Part shown: positions 16,467-24,332 of the stretch, piece after piece
Position numbering within the stretch: the first letter of the stretch is position 1
Layout of the letters: the number at the start of each line of letters is the position of its first letter
Assembly: GCA_965237765.1 (NCBI GenBank)
Contig: OZ250157.1
Coordinates: 1,488,001-1,552,000, forward strand
DNA: 64,000 nt
Reading direction: 5' to 3'
From: WTGJ01 sp965237765
Lineage (GTDB): Bacteria > Chloroflexota > Anaerolineae > Aggregatilineales > Phototrophicaceae
The notes under the pieces: model-generated
The model's database searches: none
Seen by the model: the letters and a program-made list of their open reading frames with translations, nothing else
Told to the model about the DNA's origin: nothing
Made by a program: the position numbers and the translations under genes

Positions 16467-16561
16467 GGCTAATTCTCCTTAATTATAAGAACTTTTTCAT
16501 TTTAGCGCATTGTTGCCAGAATAGCACATTATTGCCAGTCATCCGCGCTCTGGTTCCGATC

Positions 16562-16666
16562 CCATTCCCCGGCAAAGCACAACCTAAGCCCCAACGCTGT
16601 AGGGGCTAGCCGCAGGCTCGGACGCGTCACCCTGCCCCATTGATATGCGGTAGGGCCGGGGAATGG
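16562..16666. mobile_element. Small MITE-like inverted-repeat element
   Basis: A 105-base segment is bounded by a perfect 12-bp inverted repeat, CCATTCCCCGGC at the left and GCCGGGGAATGG at the right. It has no coding potential and lies in the spacer between the two tandem copies. No clear target-site duplication is seen, so this could also be a stable hairpin rather than a transposable element. Confidence 0.45.
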
Positions 16667-16672
16667 ATTGTT

Positions 16673-16764
16673 GTAGTGGTTAGACAAAACTGGACACGGA
16701 ATCGCAGAATCTTAGGGAGGACATTTGTTCCATTCCTCTTCAAATTCTACCGGCGTTAGGTAGG
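16673..16764 (-). mobile_element. 3' end remnant of an IS3-like insertion sequence
   Basis: On the minus strand the frame ends AYLTPVEFEEEWNKCPP, resembling the C-terminus of IS3-family integrase-core transposases (..LGYLTPxEF..). It is followed within 40 bases by TGTCCAGTTTTGTCTAACCA, like an IS3-type terminal repeat. Everything upstream of the last ~18 codons is missing and replaced by repeat unit A. Confidence 0.5.
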
Positions 16765-16894
16765 CCAGGTCGCTGTGGCTGTAGTCGCGGGTGAATCCGG
16801 GCAGGTGCAGCGCCATGGCGAGCTTGACCAGGATGTTGTCGCTGTGGTGGTGGTCGTGCTCGTGGGAGTGGCCGTACTCGTGGGAGTATGCCAT
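16712..16894 (-). pseudogene. Chimeric His-rich peptide fused to transposase tail (copy 2)
   Basis: The 60-residue frame starts MAYSHEYGHSHEHDHHHSD, parallel to the first His-rich copy. After YSHSDLA it runs into the IS3-like tail YLTPVEFEEEWNKCPP. The join marks the left edge of duplication unit A. Expression is not expected to give a useful product. Confidence 0.4.
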
Positions 16895-17039
16895 ACGTTG
16901 CGCCTGTCGGTTCGGGTTGTGGCAGTCGGTTGTTAGTCTAAGTTAAGCACAAAGACATTAAGCACACAAAAGTGGGTTCGAAGGAATAGTCTAAGCGCCG
17001 AATGCTGATTGCACGCCGTCGTTATAGCAGACAAGCAAA

Positions 17040-17061
17040 AGCCCCACCTGAAGGCGGGGCT
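17040..17061 (-). terminator. Intrinsic terminator of beta-helix gene 2
   Basis: Minus-strand AGCCCCGCC-TTCA-GGTGGGGCT followed by TTTTGC. It matches the terminator after copy 1, with one change in the loop. Confidence 0.8.
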
Positions 17062-17111
17062 ACATTGGTCTACATAGGCTTAGCGAGATTTAGGGCAAAG
17101 TGGCGCGCTGA

Positions 17112-17900
17112 TCAACAGCCGAAACAGTCACCGCCTACGTTGTCGCTGAAGGTATTGCCGCTTCGTTCCACCGTGCCCCTATAGACGCTGATCGCCCCGC
17201 CTTCATGCGCTTTATTGCCACTGAACTGCGAATCGGTGACATGCGCCGTGCTGTTAAACACCTGCAGCGCGCCGCCGTTGTCCCTCACTCTGTTGCCGTC
17301 GAAAGTGCTATTGCTGATGGTGACCACGCTTAAGGCTGAAGCTATCGCGCCGCCATCCTCCGCCCTATTGCCGCTGAATTCGCTGTCGATGACAATAACT
17401 TCGCTATCCCAGCTATCCAGTACGCCGCCAAAGTCCGTCGCCGTATTGTCCGTGAAACGGCTGTTAACCAGTTCCAGCCGGCTGCCGCGGTTGACGATGA
17501 TGGCGCCGCCGCTCTTGCTATAGTCGGTCGAGCCCCAGACGCTGATGAAGCTGACATCGTTGTGGGCCCACCCCTCCGTCAGATGGATGTTTTGCAGGGT
17601 AAGCGAGCCGCCCATATCGACATAAAAGATGCGGAACTCGTCGTCCCCGCTGATGGTATAGCCCGCGCCATCAATGGTGATGGCGGAGATGATACGCGGC
17701 AGTTCTCCGGTCAGGGTGATGTCGGCGGTAAGCGTGATGAGGTCGGCGCCGTCGCCGGCTGGGCAGGCGCGGCGCTCTAAGTCGGCGTTGGCGGCTCTAA
17801 GGGCATCGGCGAGGCCGCAGTCCTCATCCAGCGTGTAGTCGGTCGCTAGTGCTGGCGCGACGCATAGGAGCAAGACAAGGGCAAGTAAGATGTATCGCAT
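17112..17900 (-). CDS. Secreted right-handed beta-helix protein, copy 2
   Basis: The 262-residue product has the same layout as copy 1: signal peptide MRYILLALVLLLCVAPALA, then TLDEDCGLADALRAANAD, then beta-helix coils (FTDNTATDFGG, FSGNRAEDGGAI, FDGNRVRDNGGAL, FSGNKAHEGGAI). Substitutions cluster in loops and in one segment near residues 108-120 (GWAHNDVSFI versus GRARREAFFI). Intact frames in both copies suggest either recent duplication or continued use. Confidence 0.8.
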   Translation of the reverse strand: MRYILLALVLLLCVAPALATDYTLDEDCGLADALRAANADLERRACPAGDGADLITLTADITLTGELPRIISAITIDGAGYTISGDDEFRIFYVDMGGSLTLQNIHLTEGWAHNDVSFISVWGSTDYSKSGGAIIVNRGSRLELVNSRFTDNTATDFGGVLDSWDSEVIVIDSEFSGNRAEDGGAIASALSVVTISNSTFDGNRVRDNGGALQVFNSTAHVTDSQFSGNKAHEGGAISVYRGTVERSGNTFSDNVGGDCFGC

Positions 17901-18006
17901 GGCTAACTCTCCTTAGCTATGACTATTTGTTCATTATAGCGCATTATTGCCAGTATAGCACATTATTGCCAGTCAGGTAGTGTATCGAAGTCGGTTGAAA
18001 TAGAAA

Positions 18007-18067
18007 TGACGTGAAAACCAATTCATGCTAGTTATCCTAGCAAAGCAGAATAATTGGAGTCACGTCA
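18007..18067. promoter_or_regulatory. Long hairpin overlapping transposase start
   Basis: Nested inverted repeats TGACGTGA/TCACGTCA, CCAATT/AATTGG and GCTAG/CTAGC stack into one long stem with a TTATC loop. The right arm ends on the A of the ATG of the next frame. It may be the terminal structure of the insertion sequence or a translation-blocking hairpin. Confidence 0.55.
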
Positions 18068-18549
18068 TGTATTCCAGGATAAAGCATCAGGGATATGGAA
18101 TCAAATCCTTTTTGTCGGAATTAGGCAGCCAACTCACTGACAAAGCCTGTCAACTGATTGAATCTCAACTGGAAAGCGAAGTCGATGTCTGGCTGTATCG
18201 TCAACCCTACCAAAGGCGCTCTCAGGTATCCCGCCAAAGTCAGGCAAGCTGTCAAAGTTGCGGCAGTCAGCGCGCCGGTGATTTTATGCGCAATGGTCAT
18301 CGTCCACGCCAATTAGTCACTTGTTATGCTGTGTTGCGATTTTGGCTGCCCCGAGTGAAGTGCCAGTGTAATGGCAGTGTCAAGATACCCTTTTCGATTC
18401 TCAAACCCTATCAACAAATCTGGGATGATGTCTGTGATCGCATCGGTCGTTGGGCAGATTTAGGCTTGAGTTTGCGCCAGATGGCAGCCGCCTTGCATCC
18501 ACAGGGAAAGATGGCGTCGTGCGCATCTGGCGTGCGCCATAGTCAGTGA
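18067..18549 (+). pseudogene. Transposase, N-terminal fragment
   Basis: The 161-residue frame begins MYSRIKHQGYGIKSFLSELG. It has a Cys-rich region (SCQSCGSQRAGDFMRNGHRPR) and then LRFWLPRVKCQCNGSVKIPF. This is the pattern of transposase N-terminal zinc/DNA-binding regions preceding a helix-turn-helix (WADLGLSLRQMAAAL). No DDE catalytic domain follows; the frame ends soon after in unrelated sequence next to repeat B copy 2. Its lower GC differs from neighbours. The IS family is not settled. Confidence 0.55.
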
Positions 18550-18579
18550 TCAGAGACTCTTCACACTTAGACTAAAGGA

Positions 18580-18615
18580 AAGAGCGGCTGCCCGAGTTAA
18601 TGGGTAGCCGCTCTT
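18580..18615. terminator. Intrinsic terminator after acidic protein copy 2
   Basis: Stem AAGAGCGGCT/AGCCGCTCTT, extended by CCC/GGG beyond one mismatch. The arms match the hairpin at 13852 but the loop sequence differs. Confidence 0.75.
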
Positions 18616-18635
18616 CGCATAGTGGGAGGAGGAGA

Positions 18636-19250
18636 TCAGGCGCTGTTGTTGGCGCTGGCGTCGGGATCCTCGTCTTCATCGTCCGGGTGTTCTTCTGAAT
18701 CAGTGTCGTCATCCCCGAACCAGTCGAAATGCCATTTGCCTTCGTCATCCCGATCGATGCGAAAGCCGAATCGTCCGCGCGCACCGGAACGGAGCGCTTC
18801 CTCTAGCTGCTCCAGGCGCTCGCGCATCGCCTCATCGAGCGAACCGCTTTCCTCGAGTTCCTCGAAGAGTTTATCTAGGTCTCCAAAAAGATTTTTTCCG
18901 AAGAGATCGGGCATGATCGGAATGCCGCGACCGCCGAAAAAGCGGCGCATATCGATGCCGGGGCCACCACGGCCACCTCGTTTGCTCCAGCCGAAGTGGC
19001 CGCTTTTGCCCCAAGATTTTCTGCCCATCGCATCGCGCATAGCCTGACCGGCGCCCGTTTCGATAACGGCGCGTAGGGCGGCCGCTTGCTCGGCGGTCAG
19101 ATCGCCATTGGCTTCCAGCTCGTCGATGCAGGCGCTGGTTTCGGTATCGGTGGTGCTTTCATCCTGCGCGAGGACGTAGACAGCGCCGCCAGCAGCGAGC
19201 GCCAGGACGAGCGCGCCGAGGATGATCTTGCGTGCGAGAGAGATTTTCAT
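18636..19250 (-). CDS. Secreted or membrane-anchored acidic protein, copy 2 (internal deletion)
   Basis: The 204-residue protein is the shorter paralogue of the gene at 13913. It has the same signal/anchor (MKISLARKIILGALVLALA), AEQAAALRAVIETG helix, Gly/Arg-rich centre, LFGDLDKLFEELEESGSLD helix and acidic tail. It lacks 57 residues between the first cysteine and IDELEANGD. The deletion keeps frame. Function unknown. Confidence 0.72.
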   Translation of the reverse strand: MKISLARKIILGALVLALAAGGAVYVLAQDESTTDTETSACIDELEANGDLTAEQAAALRAVIETGAGQAMRDAMGRKSWGKSGHFGWSKRGGRGGPGIDMRRFFGGRGIPIMPDLFGKNLFGDLDKLFEELEESGSLDEAMRERLEQLEEALRSGARGRFGFRIDRDDEGKWHFDWFGDDDTDSEEHPDDEDEDPDASANNSA

Positions 19251-19423
19251 GGGACTGCCTTTCGTTTGCGGGTATGCGATGTCCGCATTGTATGGGCGAA
19301 AGGTTTGGAGATTGTGTTGCGGGAGTAATGGGAGTGTAAAACCGGGAGCAAAGATGCCAGGAATTAAACTCGTGCTAGACTAACTTTCTCCATTGTGCCG
19401 ATGAAGAACAGGTGGATGAAAAC

Positions 19424-19990
19424 ATGCAAGGGGAAGATACGCGTGAAAAAGCCGAACGCTATATCTGGTTGACAGAAGTCCTGGAAAAGCATATCGATCG
19501 CGCAGACAATGTTCGTAAAACCTTGTATCAGAAAGCGACATGGATATTTTTGGCCGCAACAACCATTGCTACTTTTTCGGTAGAGCATTCATTTCCAATT
19601 GTCCTTCCAATTAGCTGCACTGTGTTGCCGATCATCATTTTGCTGACTCTTGCCTATGTTGCACTGGTCTTCCTAGTTGTCAAAGTGTTTTTTCCTAAAA
19701 GGATAGAATACCCATTTGGACTTTCCAATAAAAGGATGGGGATACCTGTAAGTAGACATGAAGATCGCGCCCGGAATCAGGAGTACAATTACGAGCGCTG
19801 GCGAATTGCTAAGAGTAACTATATCGACCCTGATGACGATCTATACCGGCGCCTGGTTCTGAAAAAATACATTTCCGCAGATACCGAGCACATGGTATTA
19901 AATCAGAAACTTGAAAAAGATCTGAGATTTTCTTTTGGTTTGATGGGTGTGGTAATTGTGTTATCTATCGCCCTGTTCTTTTTTGGATAA
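19424..19990 (+). CDS. Three-segment membrane protein, function unknown
   Basis: The 188-residue product has an N-terminal amphipathic charged helix, two close membrane segments near residues 40-60 and 65-90 (TWIFLAATTIATF; IIILLTLAYVALVFLVV), a ~75-residue cytoplasmic charged loop, and a final membrane helix at the C-terminus. The ATG at 19424 lies eight bases after AGGTGG; a GTG at 19412 is possible. GC is clearly lower than neighbours, which suggests transfer. The 2TM-loop-1TM plan is seen in some small effector proteins of nucleotide-signalling defence systems, but no partner gene is present. Confidence 0.6.
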   Translation: MQGEDTREKAERYIWLTEVLEKHIDRADNVRKTLYQKATWIFLAATTIATFSVEHSFPIVLPISCTVLPIIILLTLAYVALVFLVVKVFFPKRIEYPFGLSNKRMGIPVSRHEDRARNQEYNYERWRIAKSNYIDPDDDLYRRLVLKKYISADTEHMVLNQKLEKDLRFSFGLMGVVIVLSIALFFFG

Positions 19991-20132
19991 TCGATTCGAA
20001 AAATCCTTTTCGAGGGTTATCCCGGGTTTCTCTTTCCACCCTGGGCTCTTCTTCGATCGGGTCATCGGGGAGTGGAACGGGGTTATTCGGTTTTTCCTGT
20101 TTGAGCGGATCGTATTTCATCTGGTGAGACAT
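19965..20132 (-). CDS. Small hydrophilic protein, uncertain
   Basis: This 55-residue frame starts MSHQMKYDPLKQEKPNNPVP and is proline- and charge-rich. GGAG stands a few bases upstream on the minus strand, and TATAAT lies about 85 bases upstream (20216-20221). Its end overlaps the end of the convergent membrane gene by 26 bases. No family recognised; it could be spurious. Confidence 0.35.
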   Translation of the reverse strand: MSHQMKYDPLKQEKPNNPVPLPDDPIEEEPRVERETRDNPRKGFFESIIQKRTGR

Positions 20133-20291
20133 GGCCGTCTCCAATCCTGAAACGAGCATTGGTTTGCCTATAGTATTGCGCAAGAGAGCCGGATGTTGAG
20201 CAGGCTAACCAACCGCATTATACCACAAAAAAGATGGTCCGCCCGAGGAACGGAGTAAAATGCGCGAGCTCGCCGGCGTGAACGCTAAACC

Positions 20292-21279
20292 CTAGCGCGC
20301 CGCCCAGGCCGCCAGCAACGCCGCTTCACGTTCCGGCTTGAGGCCGACATCCGGGTTCTCCGGCGGCGTCTCCTGTGCCCAGGCCAGCGTCTCGCGGATT
20401 GTCTGCGCCAGCGGGCGTTCCCGCAGGCCCTACTCCCTGAGCCGCCGCCACGCTCGTCTGCATCAAGCCGGCCATCGGCGTAGGCATCCAGAGCGGCAGC
20501 TCCATCCAGGCGCCGACCTCCTGCTCCAGCAGGAATTCTTCGGAAACGTAGGTAAAGCGTGCGTCGCTGCCGGTTTCGCGCTTCGCCGCTTCGAGCAGCT
20601 CGCCGAGCGGGTAGATGGCGCTCGTCACGTTGAACGTGCCGCTGCGTTGCCCGGCGGCCATCTCCAGCGACCACTCGGCGATGTCGCCTGCGTGGATGGC
20701 CTGGATCGGATAATCCGGGCCGACGGGCGCGAGTACTTCGCCGCCGCGGGCGACGCGCCGCACCCAGTAGGTATATCGTTCGGTCGGGTCGTGCGGGCCG
20801 ATGATGAGGCCAGCGCGGACATTAAGGTGGCTCTTTGGCCGGGCCGCGCGCACCGCGTCCTCGCAGAGCGCTTTGAGCGGGCCATAAGCCGGGCCTGCCC
20901 ATTCCTCCGTCGTCGGGTCGTCAATCTCGTCGAGCGGAGCGCTCTCGTCCTGGCCGGGGGAGGCGAAATCGCTGTAGACGCTGATGGAGGAGATGAAGCA
21001 GTAGTAACCACTGCTGGCGAGCGCCGCCAGGCTGGCGTTCACCAGGCGCGGCACGTAACCGGAGGGGTCGACGATGATATCCCAGCTGCGACCCTCCAGG
21101 GCGGCGAGGCCGGGCTCGATGTTCGGGTCACGATCCCCGCGCAGGCGTTCCAGCTCGGTGTAGATGGCCGGGTTGGTCTGCCCGCGGTTGAAGAGTGTGA
21201 GTTCCCAGCCGCGCGCTTGGACGGCATCTACGAAGTGACGACCGAGGAATTGGGTACCACCGAGGATCAGGGTGCGCAT
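20292..21279 (-). pseudogene. NAD-dependent epimerase/dehydratase family, frameshifted C-terminus
   Basis: The N-terminal Rossmann motif LILGGTQFLGRH is intact and the fold continues to about residue 280. Near 20430 the frame slips. The continuous frame gives a low-complexity tail ending at 20326. The neighbouring frame gives RERPLAQTIRETLAWAQETP and AALLAAWAAR, which matches the end of its paralogue at 22685 (TLNTVRDILAWERQRP). A one- or two-base indel explains it, either real or an assembly error. ATG at 21279 follows GGAGG. Enzyme substrate unknown. Confidence 0.72.
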
Positions 21280-21305
21280 GACCACCTCCAGAGATATTCA
21301 GTTAA

Positions 21306-21327
21306 GAAAAAAGTGGAGGGCCACTTT
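21306..21327 (-). terminator. Intrinsic terminator of amt
   Basis: Minus strand AAAGTGG-CCCT-CCACTTT followed by more T residues: a 7-bp perfect stem with tetraloop and T-run, about 30 bases after the ammonium transporter stop. Confidence 0.85.
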
Positions 21328-21355
21328 CAGCCCCCCACCGTGACGCTTGTAAAAC

Positions 21356-22579
21356 TCAGCCGGTCAGAAGACCCATGTAAGCCGCTTCACCATGCTCAGC
21401 CGCATCCAGGCCAAGCGCTTCTTCCTCTGGCGTTGGGCGCAGGCCGAGGGTCGCTTGGAGGGCTTTGAAAATGATCCAGGTCGCGGCGAAGGCGAAGACC
21501 GAGACGGCGACGGCGCCGATGATTTGCGAGACAAGGAAATCGCCATTGCCGGTGAACAGCCCACCCGCGCCACTAGTCAGAGATTGCGCGGCGAAGAGTC
21601 CGAGCGCCAGGCAACCCCAGGTACCAGCTATACCGTGGATCGCCCAGACATCCAGCGCATCATCCACCATGGCCTTGATGCGGCTCTCGGCGGCGATGTA
21701 GGAACAGACGGAGGCGCCGATGCCGATGACGAGCGCGGGCATCGCGGTCACGTAGCCGGCGCCGGGCGTTATGGCAACCAGGCCGGCGATCGCACCCGAT
21801 GCCGCGCCCAGGACGCTGGGCTTATGCGTGCGGTTCCAGGCGATGACCATCCAAGTGAGCGCGGCGGCCGCGGCGGCGATGTTCGTATTGACCAGGGCTT
21901 GGACGGCGACTTCATCAGCCGCGAGCGCGCTGCCGCCATTGAAGCCGAACCAGCCAAACCAGAGCAAGCCGGTGCCCAGTAGCACGATCATGAGACTATG
22001 CGGTTGCAGTGCAGTCTCTCCTTCTTTGACAATGCGACGGCCGAGAATTTGTGCGGCCGCCAGCGCCGCCACGCCGGATGCCATATGCACGGCGAAGCCG
22101 CCGGCGAAATCGAGCGCGCCCTGGGAAGCCACCCAACCGTCGCCCCAGATCCAGTGCGCTATCGGGCAATAGACAAAGGTTACCCAGAGCACGACGAAGG
22201 CGACGAACGCGCGGAATTTGACGCGCTCGGCGATGGCCCCTGCCAGCAGCGCCGGCGTGATGGCCGCGAACATACCCTGATAGAGCATGAAGAGCAGCTC
22301 GGGGATTTCCTGCTCGCCGCGCGGCACCATACCGATCCCGTTGAGGGCGACATGATCCAGATTGCCGATGATGCCGCTGACGGTGGGGCCGAAGGCCAGC
22401 GAATAGCCCCAGAGCATCCAGACGACGAGCACGATGCCCAGACACATGAAACTGTGCATTGCTGTGGCTAACGCGTTCTTGCCGCGCACGAGCCCACTGT
22501 AGAACAGGCTAAGCCCGGGCAACATCACCATCACCAGTGCGGCAGAAACCATCACCCACACTACGCTTGCCGGTTGCAT
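21356..22579 (-). CDS. amt: Ammonium transporter
   Basis: The 407-residue Amt/Mep/Rh channel has about 11 membrane segments. Family motifs include FYSGLVRGKNALATAMHSF, DFAGGFAVHMASGVAALAAA and WFGWFGFNGGSALA. The pore histidine pair is expected at HMASG and in the segment DVWAIHGIAGTWGCLALG. The ATG at 22579 follows GAGGGGGA. No glnK/glnB regulator adjoins it, which is unusual because amt is often paired with glnK. It is flanked by two paralogous epimerase genes. Confidence 0.95.
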   Translation of the reverse strand: MQPASVVWVMVSAALVMVMLPGLSLFYSGLVRGKNALATAMHSFMCLGIVLVVWMLWGYSLAFGPTVSGIIGNLDHVALNGIGMVPRGEQEIPELLFMLYQGMFAAITPALLAGAIAERVKFRAFVAFVVLWVTFVYCPIAHWIWGDGWVASQGALDFAGGFAVHMASGVAALAAAQILGRRIVKEGETALQPHSLMIVLLGTGLLWFGWFGFNGGSALAADEVAVQALVNTNIAAAAAALTWMVIAWNRTHKPSVLGAASGAIAGLVAITPGAGYVTAMPALVIGIGASVCSYIAAESRIKAMVDDALDVWAIHGIAGTWGCLALGLFAAQSLTSGAGGLFTGNGDFLVSQIIGAVAVSVFAFAATWIIFKALQATLGLRPTPEEEALGLDAAEHGEAAYMGLLTG

Positions 22580-22684
22580 TTTTGTCCCCCTCTCATCAAC
22601 AGGTATGATGCAGCACACCGTGGCGAATCCACGTTTGCGTATCCTAACACAAGATATAAAAATTGCCTAGAATTGTAGGTAGCG

Positions 22685-23671
22685 CTAAAGCAAGGCACGC
22701 TCTTCTTCGGGTGTAAGGCCAGCGACGCGCTCTTCGTCGGCGGGGCGTTGCCTTTCCCAGGCGAGGATGTCGCGCACGGTATTGAGTGTGGAGCGGTAGC
22801 GCAGGCCAGCCGCCAGCGCGCGATCATCCTTAAAGGTGCAGATATGCGCCAGGCGGGGCGGCATGGCCAGCGGCAAAGCGCCGTAGATACGATCATCTCG
22901 TGGCAGTCGCTCGAGGAAACCTTCGTCGGCGCGCCAGTGGTAATTCGTGCGCACGCGCGTGGCTTGCTGGATGCTACGCAGGAAATGCGACCACTGGATG
23001 CTGGCGCCGATGGTGTTATAGACGCCGTGGTAGCGCCGCTCGGCCGAGAGCAAGATGAATTCCGCCAAGTCGCGCGCGTCGATGAATTGCATCGGCGTTT
23101 CGCGGGAGCCGAAGGCCAGCGCATCGCCCCCACGCGCGCCGCGGGCGACCCAATAGGTTACGCGATCGGTGGGGTCATAGGGGCCGGCCACGATGCCCAG
23201 CCGCAAGGAGAGGCCGCGCTCGTCATAGATTTCGGCGACCGTCTCTTCGCAGAGCACTTTGAGGCCGCCATAAGCCGGGCCGAACCATTCTTCCGTCGTC
23301 GGGTCTTCGAGGGTGAGGAGGGGCGCGCGTTCGTCATCCTCGCCCTGCAGCTGGTTGAAATCGTAGACGGAGCCGGTGGAGATGAAGATGTATTGCCCGA
23401 CCGCGTCCCGCAGCGCTTCGGCGGCGGCGCGCACGAGACGGGGCACATAGCCGTTGCAATCGACGACGATATCCCAGTGGCGGCCCTGGAGGACGCTCAG
23501 GCCGGGGCTGATTTGCGGGTCACGGTCGCCGCGCAGTTTTTCCGCTTCCGGAAATAACTCAGCGTTGGTCTGGCCGCGGTTGAAGAGCGTAACGCGCCAG
23601 CTGCGCGCGAGGGCCGCTTCGACGAGATGGCGGCCGACGAATTGGGTCCCGCCAAGCACGAGCAATTCCAT
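22685..23671 (-). CDS. NAD-dependent epimerase/dehydratase family protein
   Basis: This 328-residue extended SDR begins MELLVLGGTQFVGRHLVEAA (GGTxxxGR dinucleotide motif). FISTGSVYDFNQ supplies the catalytic Ser/Tyr region, followed by a C-terminal substrate domain. It resembles the group of sugar-nucleotide-epimerase-like enzymes that includes chloroplast CSP41. It is paralogous to the gene at 20292 over its full length. The two flank amt, suggesting local duplication. Confidence 0.82.
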   Translation of the reverse strand: MELLVLGGTQFVGRHLVEAALARSWRVTLFNRGQTNAELFPEAEKLRGDRDPQISPGLSVLQGRHWDIVVDCNGYVPRLVRAAAEALRDAVGQYIFISTGSVYDFNQLQGEDDERAPLLTLEDPTTEEWFGPAYGGLKVLCEETVAEIYDERGLSLRLGIVAGPYDPTDRVTYWVARGARGGDALAFGSRETPMQFIDARDLAEFILLSAERRYHGVYNTIGASIQWSHFLRSIQQATRVRTNYHWRADEGFLERLPRDDRIYGALPLAMPPRLAHICTFKDDRALAAGLRYRSTLNTVRDILAWERQRPADEERVAGLTPEEERALL

Positions 23672-23685
23672 ATTTTCCTCCGGTT

Positions 23686-24135
23686 TCAGGTGAGGTAGCG
23701 TTCGAGGCTGACGATCGAGCCGCGCTGGCCATCAGGCCAGGTGGTGGCTTCGTCGATTTCGACTTCGGTGAAGCGCGCGCCCTGAAGGTTGGCGCTGGTG
23801 AGGTCGGCGCCGCGGAGGTCGGCGTTGGCGAGGGTCGCGTTGCTGAGGCGGGCGTGGCGCAAATTGGCGCCCGTCAAGATGGCGAGGGAGAGCACGGCGC
23901 CGTTGCAATCGGCGTAGGCGAGCGTGGCATCGCTGAAATCGACACCAGTGAGGTTGGTGTTGCGCAGGATGGCTTCTTGCAGGTTGGCGCGCTGGGCGTT
24001 GGCGCCGCGGAGGTTCGCACCTTCCAGATCGAGGCGTTGCAGGTCCAAATCGCTGAGGTCGAGGCCGGCCAGGCGCGGGTTGGGGCCGGCACTGAGGAGG
24101 GCGAGCACGAGTTGTAAACGGGTGATTTCGGCCAT
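23686..24135 (-). CDS. Pentapeptide-repeat protein
   Basis: The 149-residue product starts MAEITRLQLVLALLSAG. From about residue 25 it consists of A(D/N)LxG-type pentapeptides (LDLEGANLRGANAQRANLQ; ATLANADLRGADLTSANLQ), which fold as a right-handed quadrilateral helix. Some relatives mimic DNA and bind gyrase; nothing here shows that. It ends 15 bases before the epimerase start on the same strand, so cotranscription is plausible. Confidence 0.85.
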   Translation of the reverse strand: MAEITRLQLVLALLSAGPNPRLAGLDLSDLDLQRLDLEGANLRGANAQRANLQEAILRNTNLTGVDFSDATLAYADCNGAVLSLAILTGANLRHARLSNATLANADLRGADLTSANLQGARFTEVEIDEATTWPDGQRGSIVSLERYLT

Positions 24136-24332
24136 GGGTGGGGTGATGGGTAGAGGAGATGCGAGGGCAGGATAGCGCAAGGGTGGAACGAATGCCAGCG
24201 CTGCTCAGGTTGACATTTCGTTGGAAAGACGTTCGCTTGCGTATATTTTGGGTTTGCGTATGCTGGAGTTGGGGAATGGCTAGCGAGCGCAGGAACGGCC
24301 GCCAACCCCGGCGGCCCGCGCAGGAAGGTAGC

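Larger units (their letters stand above)
15354..16541 (-). repeat. Tandem duplication unit A, copy 1
   Basis: About 1.2 kb starting at CCAGGTCG and ending at ATTGCCAGTCA is repeated at 16765-17975 in the same orientation. It contains the His-rich leader, a hairpin terminator, a beta-helix gene and its upstream region. A 224-base spacer separates the copies and contains two small mobile remnants. Confidence 0.9.
16765..17975 (-). repeat. Tandem duplication unit A, copy 2
   Basis: Second copy of the 1.2 kb unit described at 15354. Differences are scattered substitutions and small indels. The upstream segment has two direct repeats of TAGCrCATTATTGCCAG, and read on the minus strand it offers GCGCTATAAT as a -10 box. 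Confidence 0.9.
18580..19342 (-). repeat. Long direct repeat B, copy 2
   Basis: Counterpart of 13852-14790, with the same orientation and nearly identical promoter region. It is shorter because 171 bases inside the gene are missing. Similarity ends at GGAGTGTAAAAC. Confidence 0.9.
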
